A stretch of DNA of 64,000 nucleotides from Lachnoclostridium sp. UBA5725 (GTDB lineage: Bacteria > Bacillota > Clostridia > Lachnospirales > Lachnospiraceae), in contig DIGJ01000014.1 in the NCBI GenBank assembly GCA_002419585.1, forward strand, positions 273,083-337,082, read 5' to 3'. The translations under genes were made by a program, and so were the position numbers. The notes under the pieces are model-generated. The model was not told where the DNA came from and made no database searches. It saw only the letters and a program-made list of their open reading frames with translations. This document shows positions 8,014 to 16,441 of the stretch, in pieces. How positions within the stretch are numbered: position 1 is the first letter of the stretch; each line of letters starts with the position of its first letter.

Positions 8014-10395
8014 ATGAATGAAAAAGTACTAAAAACTTTAGAATATAATAAAATAATCATCCAATTAGTGGAAATTGCACAGTCAACACTCGGAAAAGAC
8101 TTATGTCGCCATCTTCTACCCATGCAAACAAAAAGTGAAATTGAAGCAGCGCAAGCTGAAACTTCGGACGCACTTACAAGACTCCTTCAAAAAGGCAGTC
8201 TTTCCTTTTCTGGGATAAAAGATATCCGTCCTTCCCTTATGCGTCTGGAGGTCGGATCGAGTCTAAATGCAAGTGAACTTTTGCAGCTTAGCTCCTTACT
8301 AAATGCGGCTTTGCGTGTCAAGACCTATGGAAGAAGTGAAGGTTTAGAGGAAGACCGTCATTGCGATTCCTTATCCGAACAATTTTCAGCATTAGAGCCT
8401 TTGTCTCTTTTCAACAATGAAATCAAGCGTTGCATTTTATCCGAAGAAGAGATTGCGGATGATGCAAGCAGTGAACTTCATCACATACGACGGACCATAA
8501 AAAATACAAACAACAAAATACACGAACAGCTAAATTCCATTGTCAATTCGCAAACCACACAAAGTATGCTGCAAGATAATCTTGTAACCATGCGAAATGG
8601 AAGATATTGTCTCCCAATCAAATCAGAATACAAGAATCATTTTAATGGTATGGTGCACGATCAATCCTCCTCTGGTTCCACTTTATTCATTGAACCAATG
8701 GCAATTGTGAAATTAAACAATGAACTCCGTGAATTAGCAATCAAAGAATCCGAGGAAATCGAAAAAATACTTGCAAATTTGAGCAACGAAGCAGCTACCT
8801 ATACGGAAGAATTAAAACTCAATCTTCAAATATTGACAAATCTGGACTTTGCATTTGCAAAAGCTTCCCTATCAAAGAAATTCAAAGCAAGCGAACCAAT
8901 TTTCAATGAAAATGGTTATATCAATATCAAAAAAGGACGTCACCCTTTGATCGATGCAAAAGAAGTCGTTCCAATTGATATTTACTTGGGTAAAGATTTC
9001 CATTTACTGATTGTAACTGGACCTAATACAGGTGGTAAGACAGTTTCTTTAAAAACCGTCGGACTGTTTACCCTAATGGGGCAGGCAGGGCTTCATATTC
9101 CAGCTTTTGATAACTCCGAATTGAGTATTTTCGAAGAAGTATATGCAGACATTGGTGACGAACAAAGCATTGAACAAAGCTTAAGTACCTTCTCATCTCA
9201 TATGGTAAATACCGTTTCCATCCTTGAAAAGGCAAATTACAAATCCTTGGTATTATTTGATGAGTTAGGCGCTGGTACAGACCCAACCGAGGGCGCAGCT
9301 TTGGCTATCTCGATTCTCTCTCATCTTCACAAGCAAAAAATAAGAACCATGGCAACGACCCATTATAGCGAACTAAAAATCTTTGCACTTTCCACCGAAG
9401 GCGTTGAAAATGCATGTTGCGAATTTGATGTTGAAACGCTCCGCCCTACGTACCGTCTATTGATCGGTATTCCAGGAAAAAGCAATGCCTTTGCGATTTC
9501 TAGTAAGCTTGGTCTTCCAGATTATATCATTGACGAAGCAAAAAAATTGATTGGTTCCAAGGATAAAAGCTTTGAAGATGTCATTAGTGATTTAGAGGCA
9601 AGCCGTGTAACCATTGAAAAAGAAGAGCTGGAAATTCTTCGCTATAAAGCAGAAATCGAATCATTAAAGCAAAAATTTGAACAAAAAAATCAAAAAATCG
9701 ATGATGCAAAAGACCGAATTCTTCGTAATGCAAACGAAGAAGCAAAAGAAATTATTCAAAAAGCCAAGGATTTTGCAGATGAATCCATTCGTAAATATAA
9801 TAAATGGTCTACCGATGGGAACATGAACCGTGAAATGGAACAAGAACGTGCCGCACTTCGAGAAAAGCTTGGTGAAAAAGAAGAAAAACTTGCCCTAAAG
9901 AAAAAGAAAAATCGAAACTTCCATAAGGCATCTGACTTTAAACTTGGTGATAGTGTCCAGGTAAATAGCCTAAACCTAAGGGGAACGGTTAGCTCACTTC
10001 CAAATGATAAGGGTGATCTATTTGTCCAAATGGGTATCTTGCGCTCACAGGTAAATATTTCTGATTTAACACTGATTGATGAACCAGAAGTAGCCACTAC
10101 AAAAAAATATGCTAGTAGTGGTCAAAACAAGATGTCTAAGTCCTCCACGATAAAAACGGACATAAACCTAATCGGAAAGACCGTTGATGAAGCGCTTCCA
10201 TTACTTGATAAATATTTGGATGATGCTTACCTGTCCCATTTACCTCAGGTAACCGTAATTCACGGGCGTGGAACCGGTGCATTAAAAAATGCCGTTCATT
10301 CCCACCTAAAGAAAACGAAGTATGTAAAGTCCTTCCGTATCGGAACCTTCGGTGAAGGTGACCAGGGTGTAACCATTGTTGAATTTAAGGATTGA
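8014..10395 (+). CDS. mutS2: Endonuclease MutS2
   Basis: Full-length MutS2 (793 aa). It has the MutS core with an ATPase domain: Walker A GPNTGGKT near residue 334, the VLFDELGAGTDP Walker B segment, and the ATTHYSELK motif. A long coiled-coil (about 515-640) follows, then a C-terminal Smr domain with HGRGTGALKNAV. The MutS mismatch-binding domain I is absent, as is usual for MutS2. MutS2 binds branched DNA or stalled, collided ribosomes. The Smr LDLRG motif reads INLIGK here. Transcribed divergently from the HtrA-like gene; ATG behind GAGG. The OmpR-type regulator follows after 18 nt and may be cotranscribed. Confidence 0.93.
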   Translation: MNEKVLKTLEYNKIIIQLVEIAQSTLGKDLCRHLLPMQTKSEIEAAQAETSDALTRLLQKGSLSFSGIKDIRPSLMRLEVGSSLNASELLQLSSLLNAALRVKTYGRSEGLEEDRHCDSLSEQFSALEPLSLFNNEIKRCILSEEEIADDASSELHHIRRTIKNTNNKIHEQLNSIVNSQTTQSMLQDNLVTMRNGRYCLPIKSEYKNHFNGMVHDQSSSGSTLFIEPMAIVKLNNELRELAIKESEEIEKILANLSNEAATYTEELKLNLQILTNLDFAFAKASLSKKFKASEPIFNENGYINIKKGRHPLIDAKEVVPIDIYLGKDFHLLIVTGPNTGGKTVSLKTVGLFTLMGQAGLHIPAFDNSELSIFEEVYADIGDEQSIEQSLSTFSSHMVNTVSILEKANYKSLVLFDELGAGTDPTEGAALAISILSHLHKQKIRTMATTHYSELKIFALSTEGVENACCEFDVETLRPTYRLLIGIPGKSNAFAISSKLGLPDYIIDEAKKLIGSKDKSFEDVISDLEASRVTIEKEELEILRYKAEIESLKQKFEQKNQKIDDAKDRILRNANEEAKEIIQKAKDFADESIRKYNKWSTDGNMNREMEQERAALREKLGEKEEKLALKKKKNRNFHKASDFKLGDSVQVNSLNLRGTVSSLPNDKGDLFVQMGILRSQVNISDLTLIDEPEVATTKKYASSGQNKMSKSSTIKTDINLIGKTVDEALPLLDKYLDDAYLSHLPQVTVIHGRGTGALKNAVHSHLKKTKYVKSFRIGTFGEGDQGVTIVEFKD

Positions 10396-10413
10396 TAAAA
10401 AGGAGATGTACTC

Positions 10414-11130
10414 TTGATTGGAAAGCAAAAAATACTAATTATTGATGATGATGCAAACATTGCAGAACTCATTTCGCTCTACCTGATTAAAGAATGCTTT
10501 GACACTCTCATTGTAAATGACGGAGAAGAAGCACTAAAACAATTTAAAGAATATCAGCCAAACCTGCTTTTACTTGATCTAATGCTACCTGGCATTGATG
10601 GTTATGAAGTATGCCGTGAAGTTAGAAAAACATCGAAGGTGCCTATTATTATGCTTTCTGCCAAAGGTGAGGTTTTTGACAAGGTATTAGGGCTTGAACT
10701 TGGAGCAGATGATTATATGATAAAACCATTCGACTCCAAAGAATTGGTCGCACGTGTCAAGGCGGTACTACGTCGCTTCAATGTGCAGCCTCAGCCAACG
10801 GTGGAAGTGCCAAAGCAGGCTGGTGACTATGTTGAATATCCAGATCTTATCATTAACCAATCCAATTATTCTGTCTTATATTTTGATGAAACAATTGAAA
10901 TGCCCCCGAAAGAATTGGAGTTATTTTATTTTTTAGCCTCTCATCCAAATCAGGTATTTACCAGAGAGCAACTCCTTGATCATATATGGGGCTACGAATA
11001 CATCGGAGATACCAGAACGGTTGACGTTCATATCAAACGATTGAGAGAAAAGATAAAAGATCACGCTGCCTGGAGTTTATCTACCGTTTGGGGCATCGGA
11101 TACAAATTTGAAGTAAAGAAACAAGGTTAG
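10414..11130 (+). CDS. OmpR/PhoB-family response regulator
   Basis: Response regulator of 238 aa starting at TTG, behind AAGGAG. The receiver domain has the D11-D13 acidic pocket, phosphoacceptor D55 (LLLLDLMLPG) and K in MIKPFD. The winged-helix DNA-binding domain (about 140-235) has the usual LLDHIWGYEYIGDTRTVDVHIKRLREK recognition region (shown in part: TRTVDVHIKRLREK). It sits 18 nt after mutS2 and before its cognate HAMP sensor kinase, from which it is separated by a 119-nt hairpin-rich spacer. Target genes are unknown. Confidence 0.9.
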   Translation: MIGKQKILIIDDDANIAELISLYLIKECFDTLIVNDGEEALKQFKEYQPNLLLLDLMLPGIDGYEVCREVRKTSKVPIIMLSAKGEVFDKVLGLELGADDYMIKPFDSKELVARVKAVLRRFNVQPQPTVEVPKQAGDYVEYPDLIINQSNYSVLYFDETIEMPPKELELFYFLASHPNQVFTREQLLDHIWGYEYIGDTRTVDVHIKRLREKIKDHAAWSLSTVWGIGYKFEVKKQG

Positions 11131-11249
11131 AGTGAAGAAAAAGCACTTCACTCGGCAAGTTTGTGTATACGCTGCGCACACAAACTTGATTATATGCATA
11201 GTCTCGCAAGCGAGACATTTAAAAAGCAGCGCGAAAATGGGGTGATAGA
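11130..11249 (+). repeat. Intra-operon three-hairpin leader before the sensor kinase
   Basis: The spacer between regulator and kinase is nearly all stem-loop. GAGTGAAG/CTTCACTC (11130-11137 with 11146-11153) has the loop AAAAAGCA. CAAGTTTGTGT/ACACAAACTTG pairs 11156-11166 with 11178-11188. GTCTCG/CGAGAC closes a CAAG tetraloop at 11201-11216. A GGGGTG ribosome binding site and the GTG start follow. The first hairpin resembles one in the leader at 21.4 kb. Probably affects relative expression or processing of the two-gene message. Confidence 0.65.
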
Positions 11250-12674
11250 GTGAAACGTTCTTTGATTCTAAAATTCATTGTTTGCTATATCCTGGTGGGA
11301 TTCTCTTTGTTTTCCATTATGAATACATATGGCATCTCTCGAATCCAACACAGCCTGATTGAGGACAAAGAGAACGTTCTTTATGAGGAAGCCACTTTGA
11401 TTGCAACGGAATATATGAACAATTATTTTATGGATAATTTAACCTTGATGGATTTGCGTACGCAGCTTAGTACGATTGATACCTTTCTAGATACGCGTAT
11501 TTGGTTTGTTCGAACGGATAGCACGATTTTGCTCGATACGCGCGATAACTTTATTTCAGGCAAAGAAATTAATCTAAACGAAGTGAGCAAGGGGCTTTTA
11601 GATAATGTTTTCAATGAAAATGTTACGATTCCAAATTTAATAACCGAACCCATGTTAACCGTTGTTTATCCCATAAGTTATAACTATTCCTTTAAAGGTT
11701 ACATCGTAATGCACACTCCCATTGAAGCAATTAAAAGTGACAGTGTTTACTATACCGATATTATTAATATGTGTTTCCTTATCTTCCTGCTTCTTTTGTT
11801 CGCCGTGTTCGTATATATTTACTTCTTAACGATACGTCCTTTGCACATTATAAGCCAGGCAGCAAAGCAATATACCGACGGGAATTACGAATATCCCCTT
11901 ACCATACATTCGCATGATGAATACTTTCATCTTGCAAACTCGATTACTTATATGGCAGGGGAATTAAGTAGTCTTGACGATTACCAAAAGAAATTCGTAG
12001 CAAATATTTCTCACGATTTTCGATCACCACTTACTTCAATCAAGGGTTATGCTGAAGCAATCCAAGATGGAACGATTCCCTACGAAATGCAAGGAAAATA
12101 CTTGGATATTATTCTTTTTGAGACAGAACGTTTGAATAAATTAACGGCGAATCTGTTGGAACTGAATAGTTTTAAAAACAAGGGGATTCTTCTTGATATT
12201 ACTACATTTGATATCAATCAAGTCATCAAACATACTGCACAGGCGTTTGAGGGTGGATGTCATAAAAAGAACATTCAGCTGGATTTAATGTTCTCCGACA
12301 AAGAGACCTTTGTGGATGCGGACTTTGGTAAAATTCAGCAGGTCCTTTATAATTTGATTGATAATGCGATTAAATTTAGTCACCATGACTCAAGGATTAT
12401 CATATCTTCCGAAGACCAGGGGGAAAAGGTATTTATTTCGGTAAAAGATTTCGGTTTGGGAATTCCAAAAGATAGTTTAAAGAAGGTATGGGATCGGTTT
12501 TATAAGATTGATACTTCCAGAGGTAAAGATAAAAAAGGTACTGGACTTGGGTTATCCATTACAAAAGAAATAATAAACGCCCACGGCCAGAACATCAATC
12601 TGATTAGCACCGAGGGCGTTGGTAGTGAATTTATATTTACACTTGCGAAGGGAAAGGCTCCATCACCAAGATAA
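11250..12674 (+). CDS. HAMP-domain sensor histidine kinase
   Basis: Class I sensor kinase of 474 aa. It has an N-terminal helix (about 8-28), an extracytoplasmic sensor region of about 140 residues, a second helix (about 170-193), HAMP, then HisKA with H255 in NISHDFRSPLTSIKGY. The HATPase domain has N box NLIDNAIKFS, G1 box DFGLGIPKD and G2 box GTGLGLSI. It starts at GTG behind GGGGTG and pairs with the OmpR-type regulator upstream. Its last 12 nt overlap the convergent trmL gene, so the two cannot have separate intergenic terminators. The signal is unknown. Confidence 0.9.
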   Translation: MKRSLILKFIVCYILVGFSLFSIMNTYGISRIQHSLIEDKENVLYEEATLIATEYMNNYFMDNLTLMDLRTQLSTIDTFLDTRIWFVRTDSTILLDTRDNFISGKEINLNEVSKGLLDNVFNENVTIPNLITEPMLTVVYPISYNYSFKGYIVMHTPIEAIKSDSVYYTDIINMCFLIFLLLLFAVFVYIYFLTIRPLHIISQAAKQYTDGNYEYPLTIHSHDEYFHLANSITYMAGELSSLDDYQKKFVANISHDFRSPLTSIKGYAEAIQDGTIPYEMQGKYLDIILFETERLNKLTANLLELNSFKNKGILLDITTFDINQVIKHTAQAFEGGCHKKNIQLDLMFSDKETFVDADFGKIQQVLYNLIDNAIKFSHHDSRIIISSEDQGEKVFISVKDFGLGIPKDSLKKVWDRFYKIDTSRGKDKKGTGLGLSITKEIINAHGQNINLISTEGVGSEFIFTLAKGKAPSPR

Positions 12675-13154
12675 GCGATGCAATTGGCCTTCTAGATTCA
12701 TATTGGAAAAAGAATTCTGACGTAGTGCTTCGTATAGTACAATTGCTACTGAATTCGACAAATTAAGCGAACGAATATCTCCTATCATAGGAATACGTAT
12801 GCAGGTATCTGGATGTTCCACTAAGATTTCTTCCGGTATGCCTGCACTTTCTTTGCCAAACATAATAAAACAATCCGGTTCATAGTTCACATCAGAATAT
12901 ACATGCTTTGCTTTCGTGGTTGCCATATATATCTTAGCTCCTGGATTTTTCATAAGAAAATCTTCGTAACTATCGTAAACAGTAACATCTAATTTATCCC
13001 AGTAATCAAGCCCTGCCCGCTTTACTTCTTTTTCTGATATTTGAAATCCCATCGGTTCAATTAAGTGAAGTCTTGCGCCAGCAGCAACACAACTTCTTCC
13101 TATATTTCCTGTATTTGCCGGAATCTCCGGTTCATGTAAAACAATGTTAATCAT
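12663..13154 (-). CDS. trmL: tRNA (cytidine/uridine-34-2'-O)-methyltransferase, SPOUT family
   Basis: SPOUT-class methyltransferase of 163 aa that methylates the wobble ribose of leucine tRNAs, using S-adenosylmethionine. Family motifs are visible: NIVLHEPEIPANTGNIGRSC at the N-terminus, then MFGKESAGIPEE and IRIPMIGDIRSLNLSNSVAI, which make the trefoil-knot cofactor site. Length matches TrmL. The ATG at 13152-13154 is chosen because AAGGTG sits 8 nt upstream; a GTG 12 nt earlier overlaps the RBS. It follows the CheX gene by 17 nt in an apparent operon. Confidence 0.92.
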   Translation of the reverse strand: MINIVLHEPEIPANTGNIGRSCVAAGARLHLIEPMGFQISEKEVKRAGLDYWDKLDVTVYDSYEDFLMKNPGAKIYMATTKAKHVYSDVNYEPDCFIMFGKESAGIPEEILVEHPDTCIRIPMIGDIRSLNLSNSVAIVLYEALRQNSFSNMNLEGQLHRLSW

Positions 13155-13171
13155 GTAGCAAATCACCTTTC

Positions 13172-13642
13172 TTAATCCTGCGTAATTGCAAGATTGAATT
13201 CTATTACTTTATCGCCTTCATAAGAAAGAGGTATACACATATTTTTAGCAAAACTCGTCGTAAATTGAACATCTCCGCTACACGTTGTGGGTGGCGTAAT
13301 ATCGATTCCGATTCCTTTGGTCGAAAAAATAGTAGCTGTATTTCCCATAATCATATTGCCAAGCTCACTAAGTGCACTTTTGGAAAGGTCATCCAAATGA
13401 GCCACCGGCATCATACACATTTTCGAAGCAATATCACAGGCTACCGAATTTTCGAAAACAATCATAACTTGTCCTCTCATTTCTCCGGTTACACCAATAA
13501 TGATAATAAACGAATTGCTTGTATATTTGGTATCTTTCAAGTACGGCTTACCGATTGTTGTCTCAACAAAACACATTTGGTTTAGCACCTGCGTAGCCGC
13601 CATTAAAAAGGGATTAATATGCTCTGCTTTAATTCCTGCCAT
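13172..13642 (-). CDS. cheX: CheX-family chemotaxis phosphatase domain protein
   Basis: Protein of 156 aa that looks like a single CheC/CheX/FliY-type domain. It contains SALSELGNMIMGNTATIFS (residues about 86-104), carrying the E-x-x-N pair used to dephosphorylate CheY-P. The flanking segments IIIIGVTGEMRGQVMIVF and GDVQFTTSF fit CheX. Its expected role is removing phosphate from CheY or another receiver in the cytoplasm. No other chemotaxis gene is in the window, so the partner is unknown. ATG lies behind a GGGAGGG ribosome binding site. Confidence 0.8.
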   Translation of the reverse strand: MAGIKAEHINPFLMAATQVLNQMCFVETTIGKPYLKDTKYTSNSFIIIIGVTGEMRGQVMIVFENSVACDIASKMCMMPVAHLDDLSKSALSELGNMIMGNTATIFSTKGIGIDITPPTTCSGDVQFTTSFAKNMCIPLSYEGDKVIEFNLAITQD

Positions 13643-13731
13643 GTAAAAAGCCCTCCCTTCAATTCATAGGTATATCCTACCACATTTTGTGTAATATGTA
13701 AAATTCTTTTACATTACCAAAATATGGCTTA

Positions 13732-14895
13732 TTATTTTTCAAGTGTTTTTATAAATTCTTCGATTCTTACAAGTGCGATTTTTAGATTGTCGATGGAATA
13801 CGCATAAGAAATACGCAGGAAACCTTCTCCCGAATCTCCAAATGCAGTACCAGGTACCACTGCCACCTTCTGCTCTTGTAACAACCTTGTTGCAAATTCT
13901 TCCGACGACATTCCAAATTTTTGAATGCTAGGGAATACATAAAACGCCCCAAATGGTTCAAAACATTCTAGACCCATACGTTTAAATGATTCAACTAAAA
14001 ATCTTCTTCTTTGATCATAGGCAGTACTCATTCTCTCCACATCAGCATCACCGTTTCGAAGTGCTTCAATTGCAGCATACTGACTGGTTGTTGGCGCACA
14101 CATGATTGCAAATTGATGTACCTTTATCATTTGTTTGATAATTTCACTAGGTCCTGTTGCATAGCCAAGACGCCATCCAGTCATTGCATAAGATTTTGAA
14201 AAACCGTTGATTACAATGGTTCTTTCCCTCATTCCAGGTAAAGATGCAATCGAAGTATGTCTTTGTCCATAGGTTAATTCCGCATAAATTTCATCGGAAA
14301 GGACAAAAATATCCTTTTCAACACAAACCTCGGCAATTTCTTGTAAATCTTCCTTTGTCATCACTGCTCCGGTCGGATTGTTTGGAAATGGTAGAACCAA
14401 AATTTTAGTTTTTTCTGTTATATTATCTAATACTTCTTGCTTCGTCAGTTTAAACTGATTTTTTTCCTGCAATGGAATACCAACTGGTACGCCATAAGCT
14501 AATTGTACACAAGGCAAATAAGATACATAACATGGCTCTGGTATCAGTACTTCATCCCCTGGATCAATCATAACACGCATTGCAGCATCAATTGCCTCGC
14601 TACCACCTACGGTTACTAAAGTTTCATCTTCATAATTGTATTCTAAGTCAAACCGTCTCTTTAAATATCGGCAAATTTCTATTTTCAGCTCTTTTAATCC
14701 TGCATTCGAAGTGTAAAAGGTTCTACCTTTTTCCAGCGAATAAATACCTTCCTCACGAATGTGCCAAGGTGTATCAAAATCCGGTTCACCTACCCCCAAA
14801 GAAATTGCATCTTTCATTTCACTTACAATGTCAAAAAATTTACGAATACCGGATGGTTTTATTTCTTCAATTGTTTTTGATAATGGATTTCTCAC
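13732..14895 (-). CDS. Class I/II PLP-dependent aminotransferase
   Basis: Aspartate-aminotransferase-fold enzyme of 387 aa. Seen in order: GVGEPDFDTP near residue 36 (substrate carboxylate region), the pyridine-ring segment LPFPNNPTGAV, SDEIYAELTYG, and the PLP-lysine motif INGFSKSYAMTGWRLGY. It belongs to the PatA/AspC-like subgroup, which includes aromatic, aspartate and N-acetyl-diaminopimelate aminotransferases. Specificity cannot be read from sequence. Its ATG overlaps the end of the upstream Lrp-family gene by 4 nt, so the two are translationally coupled and the regulator probably controls it. Confidence 0.88.
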   Translation of the reverse strand: MRNPLSKTIEEIKPSGIRKFFDIVSEMKDAISLGVGEPDFDTPWHIREEGIYSLEKGRTFYTSNAGLKELKIEICRYLKRRFDLEYNYEDETLVTVGGSEAIDAAMRVMIDPGDEVLIPEPCYVSYLPCVQLAYGVPVGIPLQEKNQFKLTKQEVLDNITEKTKILVLPFPNNPTGAVMTKEDLQEIAEVCVEKDIFVLSDEIYAELTYGQRHTSIASLPGMRERTIVINGFSKSYAMTGWRLGYATGPSEIIKQMIKVHQFAIMCAPTTSQYAAIEALRNGDADVERMSTAYDQRRRFLVESFKRMGLECFEPFGAFYVFPSIQKFGMSSEEFATRLLQEQKVAVVPGTAFGDSGEGFLRISYAYSIDNLKIALVRIEEFIKTLEK

Positions 14896-15377
14896 GGTGT
14901 AATCAACATCCTTTCATCTTCACTCACGCCATTGACAAGTGCCAGACCATGTTCTTTGTATTTCTTGAGAACGAAGTAAGTTGCAGTACTGGTTACCGAT
15001 TCCAGTGGTGCAAGTTTGTTCCATACAAAGTTAGAGATTTCCTGCATGTTTTTACCAACGATCATAACGGTTAAGTCAAATCCACCAGACATTAAGTAAA
15101 CGGTCTCAACTTCATCAAACTTATAAATACGTTCTGCGATTTTTTCAAATCCTTGTCCTCTTTGAGGTGTTACTTTGACTTCGATTAAAGCAGTTACCTT
15201 TTCACAGTTCACATTATCCCAGTTAATTAAAGTCGGGTATCCGCAAATAATCCCTTCCTCTTCCATTTCTTTAATTTCTTGTTCTATTCTAATTTCGTCA
15301 TATCCAAGCATTATCGCTAGGTCTTCTTTTGATATTTTACTATTCTTTGCAATTGCATTTAAAATCTTTTCTTTCAT
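14892..15377 (-). CDS. Lrp/AsnC-family transcriptional regulator
   Basis: Protein of 161 aa with an N-terminal helix-turn-helix (ILNAIAKNSKISKEDLAIML) and a C-terminal RAM (regulation of amino acid metabolism) domain from about residue 65, with YLMSGGFDLTVMIVG. Family members bind amino acids and regulate transport or metabolic genes as octamers. It lies in an operon between the PurM-like gene (18 nt upstream) and the aminotransferase it overlaps. An ATG with GGAG upstream supports the start. Confidence 0.88.
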   Translation of the reverse strand: MKEKILNAIAKNSKISKEDLAIMLGYDEIRIEQEIKEMEEEGIICGYPTLINWDNVNCEKVTALIEVKVTPQRGQGFEKIAERIYKFDEVETVYLMSGGFDLTVMIVGKNMQEISNFVWNKLAPLESVTSTATYFVLKKYKEHGLALVNGVSEDERMLITP

Positions 15378-15395
15378 GATTGGTGCTCCTTTTCT

Positions 15396-16385
15396 TTATT
15401 TATATGCTTTTGATAACTCGTCCTCTTTGGGTGGTTCTAAAAAACGTGTCTCGTCATCATTTATGACTACTTTATCCTGATTCGCAGTGATTCTTCCAAT
15501 AACTGCTGCATGAATGCCTGCAATCGATAGTTTGGAAACCAATTCATTTCCATGCTCTGTTACAAACAAAAGGCATCCTCTTGAAGTAAGTAGATATGGA
15601 TTTAGTTCAAAAAATTCACTTATTTCGACCGTTTCCTGGCGGATTGGTATTTTCTTTAAATCAACCGAAAATCCAACATGGTATGCACTGGCAATCTCCC
15701 ATAATGCTCCAAAGATTCCACCACTTGTGACATCATGCATTGCTTTTACACCATGCTCCATTCCTATCTTCGCCGCTTCCCGCACCGAAATATTTTTTGT
15801 TTCTTCTTCTATATTATCCAAAAAATCAGTGGCGTAGCGTTCGCTTAATAACATTCTATTGTCTTTGGCAAGAATTACGGCTCCTTCCCAACCAGCCCAC
15901 TGAGTCATAACCAGCTCTTGTGAAGGTTTCAAACCTTCGTCTAATCGATACATGTCCTTTATCTTTCCAACGCCGGTTATTGACAAAACGGGCTGGTTAA
16001 TGGCGACTGCTACCTCTGTATGTCCACCGATAATTTCTATGTCTAGTTCATCACACGCTTTCTCAAGTCCTTGCATAAGAGATCTTAGATCTTCTTCTTT
16101 GCTATCTGGCGGCAACAAAATTGTTGGTAAAATCCCAATTGGCTTTGCACCTTTTACGACAATATTATTCATTGCAATATGTACTGCCTTTTCCGGCGTA
16201 TCACAAAAAGATGCAATCACTGGATTAGTTGAAAGTACCATCGTTTCATCTTTTCCAACTTTTATAAAGGAAGCATCCAAACCACTTCCCAATCCAACTT
16301 GCACCTCTGCCCTACGGTGTTTTTTTTGTTTTAATACCGAACGTTTTAAAATCATTTCTGGTATTTTACCAATTTTCATTTCCAT
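15396..16385 (-). CDS. AIR synthase (PurM)/HypE-related ATP-binding protein
   Basis: Protein of 329 aa with two PurM-like halves: an N-terminal domain with GSGLDASFIKVG and the segment AVHIAMNNIVVKGAKPIGIL, then a C-terminal domain with AAKIGMEHGVKAMHDVTSGGIFGALWEIA. These match the HypE/thiamine-monophosphate kinase/SelD superfamily, which binds ATP between the domains. No hydrogenase or purine genes are nearby, so it is an orphan AIR-synthase-related protein. The ATG at 16383-16385 has AGGAG seven nt upstream; an earlier TTG is too close. Cotranscribed with the Lrp regulator and aminotransferase. Confidence 0.8.
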   Translation of the reverse strand: MEMKIGKIPEMILKRSVLKQKKHRRAEVQVGLGSGLDASFIKVGKDETMVLSTNPVIASFCDTPEKAVHIAMNNIVVKGAKPIGILPTILLPPDSKEEDLRSLMQGLEKACDELDIEIIGGHTEVAVAINQPVLSITGVGKIKDMYRLDEGLKPSQELVMTQWAGWEGAVILAKDNRMLLSERYATDFLDNIEEETKNISVREAAKIGMEHGVKAMHDVTSGGIFGALWEIASAYHVGFSVDLKKIPIRQETVEISEFFELNPYLLTSRGCLLFVTEHGNELVSKLSIAGIHAAVIGRITANQDKVVINDDETRFLEPPKEDELSKAYK

Positions 16386-16403
16386 TTGCAACTCCTATTT
16401 TCC

Positions 16404-16433
16404 AAAAGGGATTGCATTTACTGCAATCCCTTT
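16404..16433 (-). terminator. Terminator after the VanW-family gene
   Basis: A perfect 12-bp stem, AAAGGGATTGCA with TGCAATCCCTTT (16405-16416 with 16422-16433), five-nt loop, followed on the minus strand by TTTTGGAAAA. It separates the VanW gene from the PurM-like operon. Confidence 0.75.
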
Positions 16434-16441
16434 CCTATCCA

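Noticed and set aside
14580..15074. 164-codon plus-strand open frame
   Set aside because: Lies antisense to the aminotransferase and Lrp genes, has no ribosome binding site and no recognisable protein features.
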